Assembly: GCA_000467715.1 (NCBI GenBank)
Contig: AJFK01001077.1
Location: 1-64,000, forward strand
DNA length: 64,000 bases
Source: Hysterium pulicare CBS 123377
Lineage: Eukaryota > Ascomycota > Dothideomycetes > Hysteriales > Hysteriaceae
Reading direction: 5' to 3'
The notes beneath the pieces were generated by a model. It was not told the origin of the DNA. It did no database searches and saw only the letters and a program-made list of their open reading frames with translations. The translations under genes and the position numbers were made by a program. Positions 43,618-54,599 of this stretch are shown piece after piece; positions within the stretch are counted from its first letter, which is position 1, and every line of letters begins with the position of its first letter.

Positions 43618-45685
43618 CTTGGAACTGATGTACGTATAGATCGATGAAAGAAATGAAGCAATGATGGATTTTGTAAGTTGTAGAGTCGAATAAGATCGAG
43701 ATCAGATAGATTGAATGATGTTGAAGTGGGGAGAAGAAGAGAAGAGCGTCGAAGAGTTAAGGTTTAAAGGCTGTTGCCTGCCAAGACCTCAAAGTTCAAG
43801 TGAAACATGTTTTCTATTGTCTTACCGCAAGACAATAAGTAAGGTTACCGTATGTGTTTCAGGCTTGGTGAAAGTCCCCCGATTCCCCTCTAAGCTGATA
43901 TTCACCAGCAAAAGCGGGGTAGGTCTTCTGTTCGACTGAGGTATCGTACGATAGGCGGTGTGAGATTATTCTTTTGCTGTTCATGCTCCTGTTCGCTGGG
44001 GGTTTTTAAGGCCTTATTGACAGTTCCAAATTGACATGAGAGACTGGGCGTAGACTACAAGCCAGGAAGGGAGAGCAAATTGAACGCTTCTTTGAACCGT
44101 GATTTCACATCTTTCACACTAATGACATGATTCTTGTCCATTCGGGCAACGTCCCTATCCGTAGCATCAGACTGAGATCAAAAATCAGGTCCTATTCGTC
44201 CCAACTCTGCAGCGTCCAAGGGAAGACCTAGAAACTCTTTGCAAAATGAAGAAATGTTATGGCCATATCAGAACGGAAAGCAACGTCCCTTTTGGGGTTT
44301 GTGGGCCATTGAAAGCGAAGGCGAAACTTGACCAGGGCTGAGGATGAGGTCTGCAACAATGAAACAAGTATTCCCCTGAGGCCAAGTGGGAGCGCAGATA
44401 AAGACGGTACAGGACTCAGAGCATCAGAGAGAATCTAAACACCTGAAATGAGTTGTTCTATGGCGTGGACAGATCGATTGCTCATGACCAAACAAACTCT
44501 CAGGCTGCCGGCGGTCTCCGAAAGCATTCCAGACATTACGTATAGTTTGGAGATCTAAGCCATCGGATCTGGCGCTTCTTCCGATATGTAGTTGCTGTGC
44601 TTGAGATTGATGATTTGGTGAGAGGGATGAGAGATGGTGGTGAAGTTGAATCAGCCTTGCCGAGATCGGAATGATCGATAGTCGCGTGCTGCTAGTCTCA
44701 ATGTCGCCTAGTCTCCTGAATACATCAGCATGTCATCTCATCTTCTTTGCCTCATCTCAACACACTACATCTTCTTGTAACACTGCACCTCACGCTACTA
44801 ATGCCATCCGATCATTGCTGTCATTGTTGAGGCTCTTACAACGCGGATGCGACTTTGGCGATGACTCGCGAACGGGTTGCACAGCAGCGAAAGCAAGCTT
44901 GCTACCTAAAGTATGCCTGTAGTGTCACATCCGGGAATCTTTTCGAGATGCTTGACTCGTTGAGGCCGAATCACGAGAAGGTGTGCTCTGTAGTTTGTAG
45001 CAACACTCGGTTTGCCTTTATACGATCTTACTGAGTTTCACCTCCTTTCATATCACTGCATGGCAGATGCCTCGTCACCTCGTATCAGTTTTCAATGACG
45101 TCCTTTGGGTTGAGGCTCAAAAATATGCTAGTGAGGTTGACTCACAAGTAATAGATCATTCATGACAGCATAGCTCACTTTGAGTCTGCCGACCCGGGGC
45201 TATGATCCGAACATGAGGCCCGATCGAAGACAGCGGATACATGCAGAAGCGGGAATCTCTACAAAGTGTAATTGCTCACCCGAGCATAGCATTCGTACAC
45301 ATCTCATCTTGCGGTGAGCGGAACATAAGCTCGATCCCCGGAAAAGCAATTGATTCCATTGGACCCAAACGAAGACTATCGCTTTTGTAGTATCGTGTGA
45401 GTGGCTCACCTGTTTGCTGTATATCAGCCTTACGTCCACGTTGACTGGGCAGTGCCTCGTTCATTTAGTCATCTCTCACCAACAAACACGCTCGTGCTAC
45501 TTGACTAAATCCTGGGCCGGGGCACGCCTCGTTTGGGCTCCTGTCACTCCCACTTTCACATCCCTATATCTGGGTGCCTTGAGTTCGTCCGTTCTGTTCT
45601 TCTGTTTTCCTCCCAGCGAAAACAATAATCTAAAGTATCCTTCTACTAATTCCGCCTACCCCGTATCCTCTCAATCCTCTAGGTT
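43618..45685. other. Long gene-free region between divergent genes
   Basis: A gap of 2.07 kb holding the promoters of the Myb-like gene (minus) and of the gene at 45686 (plus). A frame at 44671-44922 is open but Ser/His-rich and random in look. The last 250 bp before 45686 are pyrimidine-rich, as in fungal promoters. No repeat is detected by eye. Confidence 0.45.
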
Positions 45686-46624
45686 ATGGATCTTGCGCCG
45701 CCTATGCCATGGGGCTTTCCCTTCCCATCGCCCATGGTCGGAATGCCACATGGCACTGACGTCCCTCTCGAGACCTCCCGTGGAGTATGTTGTGTAGATT
45801 CTACATTGCTACTACGGTACCTACCAAGCCTGGCTGGAACGGCTGTTTGGGAACAAGGCCTCCGTACCGTTGACATACTCCAACACATTCGACAGCGCTT
45901 AGGGCCTATGCAGATCAAAAACCAACACATCGAAGAGATTCTCACGATGTTTTTTGCAAAGATGTGGAGAGCCAACGGATCATCTGCACAACTCCAAGGG
46001 GAGTTGCTTCAAGACTTGGAACGTTCTTTGTCTCAGGATAGGCGTTCCTACCAGGTGGGATTACCTCGATGCAGGAGGCATTTCCTCATCTTAGCCGTTC
46101 TCGCCAACTCATTCCGCTCTGAGAGATTAGCCTCTATTCTTGCACAGTTCTACTTTGCTAAAAGGGAATCCATTCGGCGGTTCGACTATTCGATGGGGTA
46201 TCCATACTGGACTCGGGCCTTCGAGTATATTGAACATCTAATACCGGGCGAGGATGCAGAAAGGCTGGCGGGATACCTTTCCCAGCTTATGCCGGCATAC
46301 ATGGACGAATTTTATGACGCAGAGGCCGAGAACACGATGCAAATGATGCATGAATTGCCATTCAACAACTATGCGCCGGACTTCGACTTAATGATCTCTC
46401 CCTATGGCCCCAACCGCCCTTTTCGACCAAAGAACCTCATTCGGAGCGCGTCAAGCCCTAACTACCCCCTTGTTAGCGGACCTCCTCACTCAATGAGCAT
46501 GGTGCCTAGATACGCCGATCCTCGTACTATCCCCGCAAATCAGCATGAGGTTGACAAAATCAAGCTTCATGTGAATGAGCTTGAAAGGGCTGTGTTCAGC
46601 CAACCTCCCATACTCATGTTTTGA
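45686..46624 (+). CDS. Hypothetical single-exon protein, 312 residues
   Basis: An uninterrupted frame from ATG 45686 to TGA 46624 with normal codon use. The N-terminus is Pro/Met-rich (MDLAPPMPWGFPFPSPMVGM). Residues about 40-215 appear helical and globular, with amphipathic segments such as LRTVDILQHIRQRLGPMQIK, NQHIEEILTMFFAKMWRANG and FLILAVLANSFRSERLASIL. A possible Tyr/Trp-rich motif, YSMGYPYWTRAFEYIEHLIP, follows. The C-terminal third is Pro/Asn-rich and disordered and ends with a short helix. There is no signal peptide or membrane span. I do not recognise the family; it may be lineage-restricted. It converges on bos1. Confidence 0.75.
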   Translation: MDLAPPMPWGFPFPSPMVGMPHGTDVPLETSRGVCCVDSTLLLRYLPSLAGTAVWEQGLRTVDILQHIRQRLGPMQIKNQHIEEILTMFFAKMWRANGSSAQLQGELLQDLERSLSQDRRSYQVGLPRCRRHFLILAVLANSFRSERLASILAQFYFAKRESIRRFDYSMGYPYWTRAFEYIEHLIPGEDAERLAGYLSQLMPAYMDEFYDAEAENTMQMMHELPFNNYAPDFDLMISPYGPNRPFRPKNLIRSASSPNYPLVSGPPHSMSMVPRYADPRTIPANQHEVDKIKLHVNELERAVFSQPPILMF

Positions 46625-47227
46625 GGATCCCAAGTCTTCGCCTATGACACCCTCCAGGTAGTCGAGCTCGACTCCTTCAACCTCATGCTACTCATCAATC
46701 ACTCCTACTTCCCGACGCCTTTGTGTCCAACAATCTTATATCTCTGTTGTTGCCCAAATGTTTGGTCAATCATTTGCTCGTCAATCGAGGTGATTGTTAT
46801 CTCTGCATTTCAGCGTCTTCAAGAACATCATAGCATATCGGGAAGGATCGTTTTTGCTTTTGTCCGTAACGTCAGCATATGAGCACAATGGTGCACGTCG
46901 TCGAGTACATAGAGTCATTTTGGGTTAGTGTAATAGAAGGATATTGTTCGCCTGGCAACAAGCGTATTACTTGGTGATATCTAGCTGTGTGAATATGGCA
47001 CTTTCAGCTTTCCGGCTCCGAACAGCTCTAAGGCTCCAACACTCCCTTGACGCCTTGCTAACAGAGACGAAACCCTAGATGCTGCTGGATATGCATCTAC
47101 TCCACGGCTTTCCGAAATAAAAGTACAAATATCGACAAGAATCCGCAAAGTAGCTTCCTCTGGCTAAAATACTCATAGCTCTGCTGTAATTAGCCTTGCG
47201 TGACTTTCCATTACCCTCCAAAATCCC
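46625..47227. other. Convergent intergenic spacer
   Basis: A 603-bp region between the stop codons of the 312-residue protein and bos1. Probably both 3' untranslated regions. No gene is supported. Confidence 0.45.
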
Positions 47228-48115
47228 CTACTTCAGATAATGTATCACGGCCCAACAAAACCCAAAGAAAACCAAACAACCCCCCCAAAATATCCATTTA
47301 TCCTGCTTCGCCCTCCTCTCTACCATCCGAATCGTATCCCCACTAATCCCCAACGTGTTCGCCACACTATAAAGTCTCCTCTGCGTCCCCTTCAACATCT
47401 CCCGCTGCTGCCCCAAATCCCCCAACACCGCTCTCCCCCGATCCAAAAACTCATCTAGTTGTGCGTTCGTCTGTTGCATGAATGATTGTTCTCGGAACGC
47501 GTGGGTTTCGCGATTATAGTCTGTCGAAAGCCCGCCGCCGACGGAGGCGTAGGAGGAGGACGAGGGGTTCGGTGCGTATGGTGAGGATGCGGGTGCGGCG
47601 GATGCGTTGGAGTAGGGGTTTTCGGGGGTGGAGGCATGGTGAGGGCGGCGGCCTAGGAGTTCAGTGCGTGCTTGTGTCGTTTGCTATACAACCAAAACGT
47701 CAGCATCTCATCCTCATTCTCGAAAATATTTCTCCAATCCCAATCCCAATCCTAATCAAGCAAAGACAGCACATACCACATCATCATTAACCTCCCTCAA
47801 TCTCCTAAACTGCTCCCGGTAATCCGTCAACTCCGCCCGAAACGTCTTTAACCTCTCAAATGCCTTCTCTTTCTTCGTTTCCACAATCTCTTGCTTTGCT
47901 AGCTTGGCGTAGTCGTCGATTGTGCGCGAGAATGATGTTAGAGATGCGTTGATTTGGCCGATGAGCGCGGGGGAGGGCGAAGGCGAGTCGGCGAAGGCAT
48001 CGAGATCTTTGCGTATGCTGGTTGATTGCCGTAAGGCGGAGTTGAAGAGGACGTTCTGTTTGTGAGTTAGTGGAAATGGAGGTGGGCTGGGGATTTGCTG
48101 GGATGGACAAACCAT
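47228..48115 (-). CDS. bos1: Bos1, ER-Golgi Qb-SNARE
   Basis: Minus-strand exons are 48115-48113 (ATG only), 48055-47777 and 47683-47228, giving 245 residues, the size of yeast Bos1. The 57-nt first intron follows the ATG directly (donor GTTTGT, branch CACTAAC, acceptor CAG) and restores the expected start MNVLFNSALRQSTSIRKDLD. The N-terminal three-helix region includes TSFSRTIDDYAKLAKQEIVE and FRAELTDYREQFRRLREVND. The linker has GRRPHHASTPENPY. The SNARE motif runs from about FMQQTNAQLDEFLDRGRAVL to RLYSVANTLGISGDTIRMVE. A C-terminal anchor follows (WIFWGGCLVFFGFCWAVIHY). Bos1 acts with Sed5, Bet1 and Sec22 in fusion of COPII vesicles with the Golgi. Without the mini-exon, an in-frame read-through of intron 1 would insert 19 Pro-rich residues. 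Confidence 0.92.
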
Positions 48116-48608
48116 GTTGGTGGGGATGTGGAGGGCGGATTGTGAGGGTTTGAAGGGTGTCGTTTGGAGGGGTGTTGGAGAAGTGTAAATGCCGTTCTGG
48201 AGAGGTGTTCAGTTCTACTTTTTAGTGCTGAGTCGTCATTAGGCGCAAACATTGAGTTTGACACATTTCAACATCGTCACTTTTGGGCGACTTTCTCGCT
48301 AAGCCGCTAGTATGACTTCGGCCTAGCTCACTCGCCCCTCAAGGGACGTTTGCAGAGGTCAATTCTCCATCATTCACGAGAACGGATGAAGTGGTAGACT
48401 GTTTGCTCGTAGCTTCACAGTAGTAGTGTGGAAGGAATGTGAGATAAGTCCAGAGGGAGAGCCGTCTCCTTAGTCAATTTCTGCATTTCTATTAAACGCA
48501 TCATGTACGTCACCGCAATCCTCGGCTAACGCTCTATTCTCTTTAATGCTATTGCACTGTTCAGTGTCCACGCATTTCCTATTTCGAATAATAAGTTCTA
48601 CGTCAGTC
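48116..48608. other. Intergenic region upstream of bos1
   Basis: Promoter and leader of bos1 (minus) and the left flank of the decayed paralogue. No ORF or motif of note. Confidence 0.4.
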
Positions 48609-49522
48609 ATGCCTGGTAATCTAACTTTGCATTGTCTCCCGCCGAACTATATAGAAAAGAGGAACAAGGGCGATACCGAACGCGACTGGGCGAGTTCTTA
48701 CGGAGGAGGTGAGTTCTTCTGCAGAAAGTCCCGGATGACCGCGTTGATTGTACGGCTAACGGCTTTCTAGCAAGCCGGGAAGATGATGCAGCGAGCAGCC
48801 GTAAAGATTAGAATGAAATATGCAAAGAACATAGCTATGCTCATAAGCAACGTGCTGCCGATAGCACTCTACCTAAGCCTCTGCCGGCAGAAAAGGGTGT
48901 GGACGAACCAAAGATTACTGCCCGACTGTGGGAGAATTGCGGTTTCTACAGCTGCCATTTCGCTAGTCACACTTCTAAAACCGGGAAGGGTACGATGACT
49001 TTGGATTTCCCATGTTTCGCACTTATTTCAGCGACGAAACGCTTTGGGAGAGATTCCGAGAAGACTTTGAGTCTATATTGTCAGGGAGTCTGGACCAAGC
49101 TGTCCAGTGTGGAGAGATCGAATGCGTCAAAGACAAACTCTACTCAAGGGTTGTATACGACGGCGGACTAACGAACAGTCGTCCAGAGCAAGTCGCTCTC
49201 GGCTACTGCCCATTCGAAAATGAGGATGAAACCGAGCTTGGTCTAGATATGAAGTTGTGTTTAACGGTGGACAAGGAATGCATGCGATCCGTCACAGAGA
49301 GAAGACCAGACATTCTGCCCTTCGTTAGGGCTGTGGATTTCATGGTTGGAGATCGACAAAAGACGTACTCTGGTGTCTTCTAGGTTGCATTTGATTCTTT
49401 GCTGACTGAGCTTTACCCTGTACTTACCGCTTGCGACCACCCGACCGAATTATACTGGAGATGGCAATATCTGGATTGAAGATGTGCCATTGGATTTTCA
49501 TGGGAATGATGGAAATGACTGA
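48609..49522 (+). pseudogene. Decayed tandem copy of the gene at 50017-51111
   Basis: Matching protein segments occur in order but not in one frame. A PPNYIEKRNKGDTERDW-like first exon (after ATG 48609) is followed by a GTGAGT donor at the same place as in the intact copy. Then come QRAAVK-like and KEHSYAHKQRAADS-like pieces in two different frames. FRTYFSDETLWERFREDFES aligns with FRTDFTDNALFEKFYGEYMT of the intact copy, and VDKECMRSVTERRPDILPFV with LDKECMQSLTEKTPDTIPYV. An in-frame TAG at 49381-49383 falls where the intact copy has Lys, and the tail (GDGNIWIED versus GDNIWVED) is in another frame again. At least one stop and two frameshifts are visible, so it is most likely a pseudogene. 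Confidence 0.7.
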
Positions 49523-50016
49523 GCTGCTATGGAAGCGCTTCTTGATGACGGGGGTAACCATCCCTCTCAACTAACTTTCTTACCTGGTCGGAACAGGCTT
49601 AGTTTCCGAGAGAAACTTTACTTACGTTCGTACTCAAGCTCTGATTCAAGCCAATCGCTGTGAATCGGTGAATGCCCCATGCGAACCCGATTTGGCAAGA
49701 GCAAAAGATTGATCACTAGCCGAAGAATTTGACTCCCAAGCTTTGGCTACCCTGCAACTTCAAGATTCACTCTCTCGCTCCAATGTTCCTGGAAAATTAA
49801 TTATCCGAGGTGGTGCCTATATCCACAAGATGTTCTCATTCAGATTTGCAGTTCATTTAGGTACAATTGTCTCTGTACCGAAGATCGCTGACGATGCCTA
49901 CCAACACGCTATTGCGCAACGGAATGCTCCGTTTCATCGCCATCGTATTCCTCCTAACTGCATTTTTCACTCTTTTCACGCCAGTCAATACATAATCGTC
50001 CCTCGCTTCTTCCAGT
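49523..50016. other. Spacer between the tandem paralogues, possible first exon
   Basis: At 49894 an ATG opens MPTNTLLRNGMLRFIAIVFL, followed by LTAFFTLFTP, which looks like a signal peptide or signal anchor. It ends at a TAA at 49993. It lies just where the first exon of the intact paralogue should be, but I found no donor that splices it in phase to the next exon. Confidence 0.35.
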
Positions 50017-51111
50017 AGGAACAATCTGTCATATGCTTTTACCGTGGCTGATGACCCGATCCTCCGCTACCTACCAGCTGGTTGGACTGAGCACCGGTAT
50101 AAGAACAGGAAGAATGAATACTACGGAGATTTGTCAGAGGAGGTGAGTTCTCTTACTACGTCATTTCATCAAAAATCTCATTCTTATAAAATGTAGGAAT
50201 TGGAGAACATCATGAAACGGGCGGTGGCTGAATCCAAGAAGATGCACGAGGAACACTTCGAAAAGCAAAACAAGGAGCGTGCAGCTTTGGGCCTTCCACC
50301 CCTGGAGATTCCTTCATTAGAAGATCCGAACCTGGAACCGGGTCCTGATGGTATCGAGGCTCTGGCTAAGCTAATAGAGCGCGTGGGATATGATGACTTT
50401 GGGTTCGTAGTATTCCGCACCGACTTTACGGATAACGCCTTGTTCGAGAAGTTTTACGGCGAGTACATGACTATTATTGATGAGCCCTTCGATAAAGCAT
50501 ATCCATCTACAAGCGCACAACGGACGAAAGACAAGATTGTTATCATGCTCTGCGACGACGATGACCTAGCCAATTTTGACGCCGCACAAGTCGCATCGAT
50601 GTACCGAAGACTTCTCAAGCCCGACAACGAAGAAAGAGAGGCTGTTGATGAGGAAGGAAATATTATCACTGTTGAGTCAGGTCTGCGAAACAAAATGGGC
50701 CTATGGCTCGACAAAGAATGCATGCAGTCTCTCACAGAGAAGACACCCGATACAATACCTTATGTCAAAGCCGTTGACATTAGGCTCGGGTTGGGAGAGC
50801 TAGGCTATCCTAGCTTCTTCAAAGTCGCACTCTCATCCTTAGCCATCGAGTTCTGGCCCGCCCTCCTCTGCTGCAACGACCCAGCTGAGTTGTACCCTGG
50901 TGACAACATATGGGTGGAGGATCGGATTTCTGGTCATCACGGAAATTGGGAATCAACTGAGGAAGGGAAGCAATCCATTACTCATGGTACAGCACCAAAC
51001 AAAGCCGCGTTGGAATTCATCATCCGACAAAACAAATGGTATGGACTTGGATTGCCAATTCCTGAGCGACCTGGTGGAGGTCCGCTTCCGTTCCCACCAT
51101 ATTGGGATTGA
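50017..51111 (+). CDS. Uncharacterised fungal protein, intact tandem paralogue
   Basis: Two exons are supported. The first runs from about 50017 (5' end unresolved) to 50142 and encodes FTVADDPILRYLPAGWTEHR, then KNEYYGDLSEE. The second is 50197-51111, joined by a GTGAGT...TAG intron of 54 nt in phase 0. The protein has about 345 residues without its missing start. Landmarks are a charged helix (MKRAVAESKKMHEEHFEKQN), the block YDDFGFVVFRTDFTDNALFE, an acidic DDDDLANFDA region, GLWLDKECMQSLTEKTPDTI, and a C-terminal ELYPGDNIWVEDRISGHHGN. The FRTDF...W/F pattern resembles a large, poorly characterised family seen in many filamentous fungi; function is unknown. A decayed paralogue lies just upstream. 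The N-terminal exon may carry a signal anchor (see 49894). Confidence 0.7.
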
Positions 51112-52011
51112 CGTAGGAGTGTCTAAGAACGCTCGAGAAACCGGCGACTTGAATTAAATGTCCACGGTTGTAGCTGAGGGCTACTGGCTCACCATCATCC
51201 CACGATGACCTAGGTTTGGAAGTGGTCAATCATCTGAAGATCTCAACCCTGGAACTCGATAGATATCCCGGATGCCAAAGTTATTTAGGCGGAAATCAAC
51301 ACTAAACCTAATGGATAACTACTCATGCTGGTGGTTGTGACGCCAATCATAACTACAACCACATGGAGTTTGCGTATATCACGTGATTAAGATACTCGTT
51401 CGAATCTGGGTACTCCAAACTTTGAGTCGGATTGTGCTCGGCACTTACCACGTCTTTCTTCTTTCCATAATGCTGCCTCGCTGTAGTTAGCATACTTTGT
51501 AAAGCGATGGTAGCTGTTTTGCTATTATCCTTGACCGCTCTAACTCAATACCCCTGGAGTGAATGCTTGGCGTGCATCATAGATGGAAATTCGTTAATTT
51601 GAGACACCTACAGGAAATTTCGAATAGTTGCCCGAAAGGACAAGAAGATGTAGGGATTTTACGATTTGGCAACTGTGCACCCCCGCATTGAAGTATCATA
51701 AATGCATCACTAATTCCAAGGAATGACCAAGAACCCCTTCCACACCTTCCTCATCTGGCAATCAGCAACCTGCAGACCCAGTCACGATAACTTGGAGAAT
51801 CAGAAAAACGCCGACCCGCCTGTGTTCATGATGATCTAAACACCCCAATTCTGGTTCTTGGAATTCATCCTTTCTAGTCTCGTAGAGGAAGTTCGGTGTA
51901 AGGCCAAGGGAGATACGCAATGTCGGCTGGCGGGTATTATGCAAGCAGGGTAGGTATAATACCACCACTTGGGCCTACGTCTCCACACTCTCATCGCTCA
52001 CAGCTCTCAAC
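51112..52011. other. Intergenic region
   Basis: A 900-bp gap, AT-rich in its middle, that includes the promoter of the M28 peptidase. A TTCGAATC word near 51399 looks like a tRNA B-box, but no matching A-box or cloverleaf is present. No gene is supported. Confidence 0.45.
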
Positions 52012-53504
52012 ATGCGTCTGGCATATATCTCCATTGGCTTACTGGCACCTCTAGTATGCGCGAATCATATAGCACTACCGCGGTCGTTACCAGTTCCTAT
52101 TGCTGCCAATGCGAGCGACTACACTTCCTGCGCGGATGCAGCATGGCCTCCTTCGAATGTTGGCGTGGAATTGGTTCCGCAAGCTCCAGACAATGAATTG
52201 AAACAGATGCTTGCCCAGATAGATCCGGATCGAATCAAGGTGATTATCGAGAAACTCGTCTCGTTTGGTACTCGACATACTATGTCAAATCAGACCGATC
52301 CGGTTCGAGGAATAGGCGCAGCCCGTGACTGGATAGCTTCCGAAATGCGAGGCTTCGCCAATATCTCAGAGGGCAGGATGACTGTTTCCGTCCCGAGCTA
52401 TATCCAGGGTGTGGCTTCGAGGATTCTGTTTCCAACTCGAATCAGCAATGTGATTGCAACATTGAAGGGTTCCTCTGATCCATCGCGGGTGTATGTCATT
52501 ACCGGCCACTACGATAGCAGAGTCACGGACGTTCTGGATTATACCTCCGATGCGCCAGGTGCGGACGATGATGGTTCTGGTGTCGCAAGTAAGCCTGGTT
52601 CCAAACTCACAATTAGGGACTCTGCTGACATTACCAAGTAATGATGGAACTGTGCCGGATCATGGCATCGAAGAAGCCCAAAGCAACCATTATATTTGGT
52701 GCTGTCGCAGGAGAAGAGCAGAATCTGTATGGATCAACTTTCCTCGCACAGACGCTGAAGAATGCAAGTACGAACGTTGAGGGTATGCTCAACAATGATA
52801 TTGCCGGTTCTTCTACTGGAGACCGGGGCCAGAAGGACCCTTTCACCATAAGATTATTCGCTCAGGGTCCTCCTCTGACAGAATCGACATCCGTAACATC
52901 GACGCGATTAACAATTGGCGGCGAGAACGATTCACCGGCGAGGGAGCTAGCTCGATTTTCCAATGAAGTTGCAGCGAATAACGCGACGGGTATGAACATA
53001 GCCATTGTGTACCGCCTTGACCGTTACCTGCGTGGCGGTGATCACTCCTCGTTCCTTCAACAAGGGTATGCAGCTGTGCGATTCACCGAACCAAACGAGA
53101 ACTTTGCGCATCAGCACCAGAACGTTCGCGTTGAGAATGGGATCCAATACGGAGACCTACCGGAATTCGTAGACTATGACTATACGGCTCGAGTGGGGCG
53201 AGTTAATATGGCTACAATGTGGTCTATGGCCAATGCACCTGGTAGGGTCCAGAATGTGACCGTCAACTCCACGCTTCTAAGCAATGATTCTCAATTCCAC
53301 TGGCTTATGAGCAATGATACGGACTTGGCGGGCTACGAGGTGGTTTGGAGACCCACAACTGCGCCCCTCTGGACGCACATGGTTCGCATCGGGAAGGTCA
53401 ATACTATTACATTGCCCTTAAGCAAGGATAACGTCCTTTTCGGTATCCGGGCTGTTGGGAAGAATGGGTATAAGTCGCCTGCTACGATTCCTTTTCCTGG
53501 GTAG
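52012..53504 (+). CDS. Secreted M28 family zinc metallopeptidase
   Basis: Exons 52012-52588 and 52639-53504 give exactly 481 codons. A signal peptide is clear (MRLAYISIGLLAPLVCANH). The peptidase core shows the M28 zinc-site pattern in order: VITGHYDSR (His ligand), PGADDDGSGVA (bridging Asp), GAVAGEEQNLYGS (catalytic Glu and Glu ligand), LNNDIAGSS (Asp ligand) and GGDHSSFLQQGYAAVRFTE (with a His in the usual position). Asn-rich sequons (NATG, NVTV, NSTL) suggest N-glycosylation. The C-terminus ends in a short beta-rich, fibronectin-III-like segment (LAGYEVVWRPTTAPLW). This subfamily comprises extracellular aminopeptidases for nutrient peptide use; exact specificity is not visible. The 50-nt intron has a GTAAGC donor and ends in AAG. 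Confidence 0.93.
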
Positions 53505-54296
53505 TCTTGTACGGTAGCGGCAACTTAGTGCTGTATTTTTCGTATGTATATACCTAATGCTCAGAACGAAAGGGCACGTCTGTTGCACGGTGACCTTAAT
53601 TGCTGAATGTTATGACTCTCATCCTTAGCCGGCTGTGTTATGGCAGTGCAACGACCGCAAGGCTAACAATTCCTGAGAAACCCCTCCCATACTTGAGTGG
53701 GGACGGAAAATTCGTTTTCAAGAGTCATTTCCTTTACCGAATCCGCAATGGGAAAAGGTTACGATATACGGCAGATGCTTAAAAATCCATTTCGTGCTTT
53801 GGGTATAGCGTGACAGCGCGCCAAGCTCGATATGGTAAGGTTGATTCTGGAAGGATGAATTTGACTCATCCGAAGAACGCCAACTCAAATGCGACGACGT
53901 TAGCACAACTCCACCAATTCACAATTGGAGCCTTAACATAGCCTCATGCGCTTACATGGTGTGGAGACTTCACCGGCGCAGGTGAACGATATGTGACTCA
54001 AACTTAAGAGTGGACCATTGGTAAGCCTGCCGTGGAGGACTCAGGCAGCTGTGATTACGTGTTGCGGAGAAGGGCGGCTGCGCTCCACGCACGCGGAGTG
54101 TAGGGCGTATGCGTCAAATGGCTGGCTGAGTCGTCTGAGTCTTAGCAAGAGATGATATAAGGGTCAATTGATTTCCGGTTTCAGTTTTTTCATCATTCAC
54201 ACAAGCTACCTAGTTACATATCCACCACTCTGCAGTCAACGCAACCGCCAAAATCTCACCTCAAACCATCAACAGCGTACTATACTTAGACTTCCT
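53505..54296. other. Intergenic region
   Basis: A 792-bp gap. It ends in a C/A-rich leader typical of fungal 5' UTRs. No gene or repeat is supported. Confidence 0.4.
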
Positions 54297-54599
54297 ATGA
54301 ATTCCACATTCGTCCTATACAATCCATCAAACCAAACACCCAACCTGGCCCACCCCACAACCTCAATCATGTCAGCAAACACAAATACAACCTCTATGCC
54401 TGAGAAGGCAGCCTCTCACGATGCGGCATCCACAATGTCAACATCAACCACTTCCTCTGCGACTCGGCTCCTCAAGTCGATGTTCCGGTCAAATCGCTCG
54501 ACGCCAAAGTCTCCTAAGCCTAAGGAGTCGCCGGCGACGAAGGCTGAGCGGGATTCTACTCGAGCGGAGGCTGCTGCGACCTATATGATGCATCGATGA
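54297..54599 (+). CDS. Small Ser/Thr-rich protein
   Basis: A 100-codon frame from ATG 54297 to TGA 54599. A second in-frame ATG at 54369 (MSANTNTTSMPEKAASH) gives 76 residues and may be the true start, since it follows a C/A-rich leader. The frame also stays open upstream to 54168, but that part looks non-coding. The sequence is rich in Ser/Thr and disordered. It has a basic patch (LLKSMFRSNRSTPKSPKPKE) and a charged, Ala-rich helical end (AERDSTRAEAAATYMMHR). That C-terminal pattern recalls small conserved fungal proteins of unknown role, although I cannot name one. Codon choice and the clean end support a real gene. Confidence 0.5.
   Translation: MNSTFVLYNPSNQTPNLAHPTTSIMSANTNTTSMPEKAASHDAASTMSTSTTSSATRLLKSMFRSNRSTPKSPKPKESPATKAERDSTRAEAAATYMMHR

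Noticed and set aside
44671-44922. 83-codon plus-strand open frame
   Set aside because: Ser/His/Cys-rich with no protein-like pattern and no start context. It lies in promoter-type DNA.
34316-48115. Idea that the nitrate pair is part of a larger metabolic cluster
   Set aside because: The neighbours (irc3, a Myb-like protein, an orphan, bos1) are housekeeping or unrelated. No transporter or pathway regulator is present.
51390-51415. Possible tRNA B-box (TTCGAATC)
   Set aside because: No A-box at the right distance and no acceptor stem; does not fold into a cloverleaf by eye.
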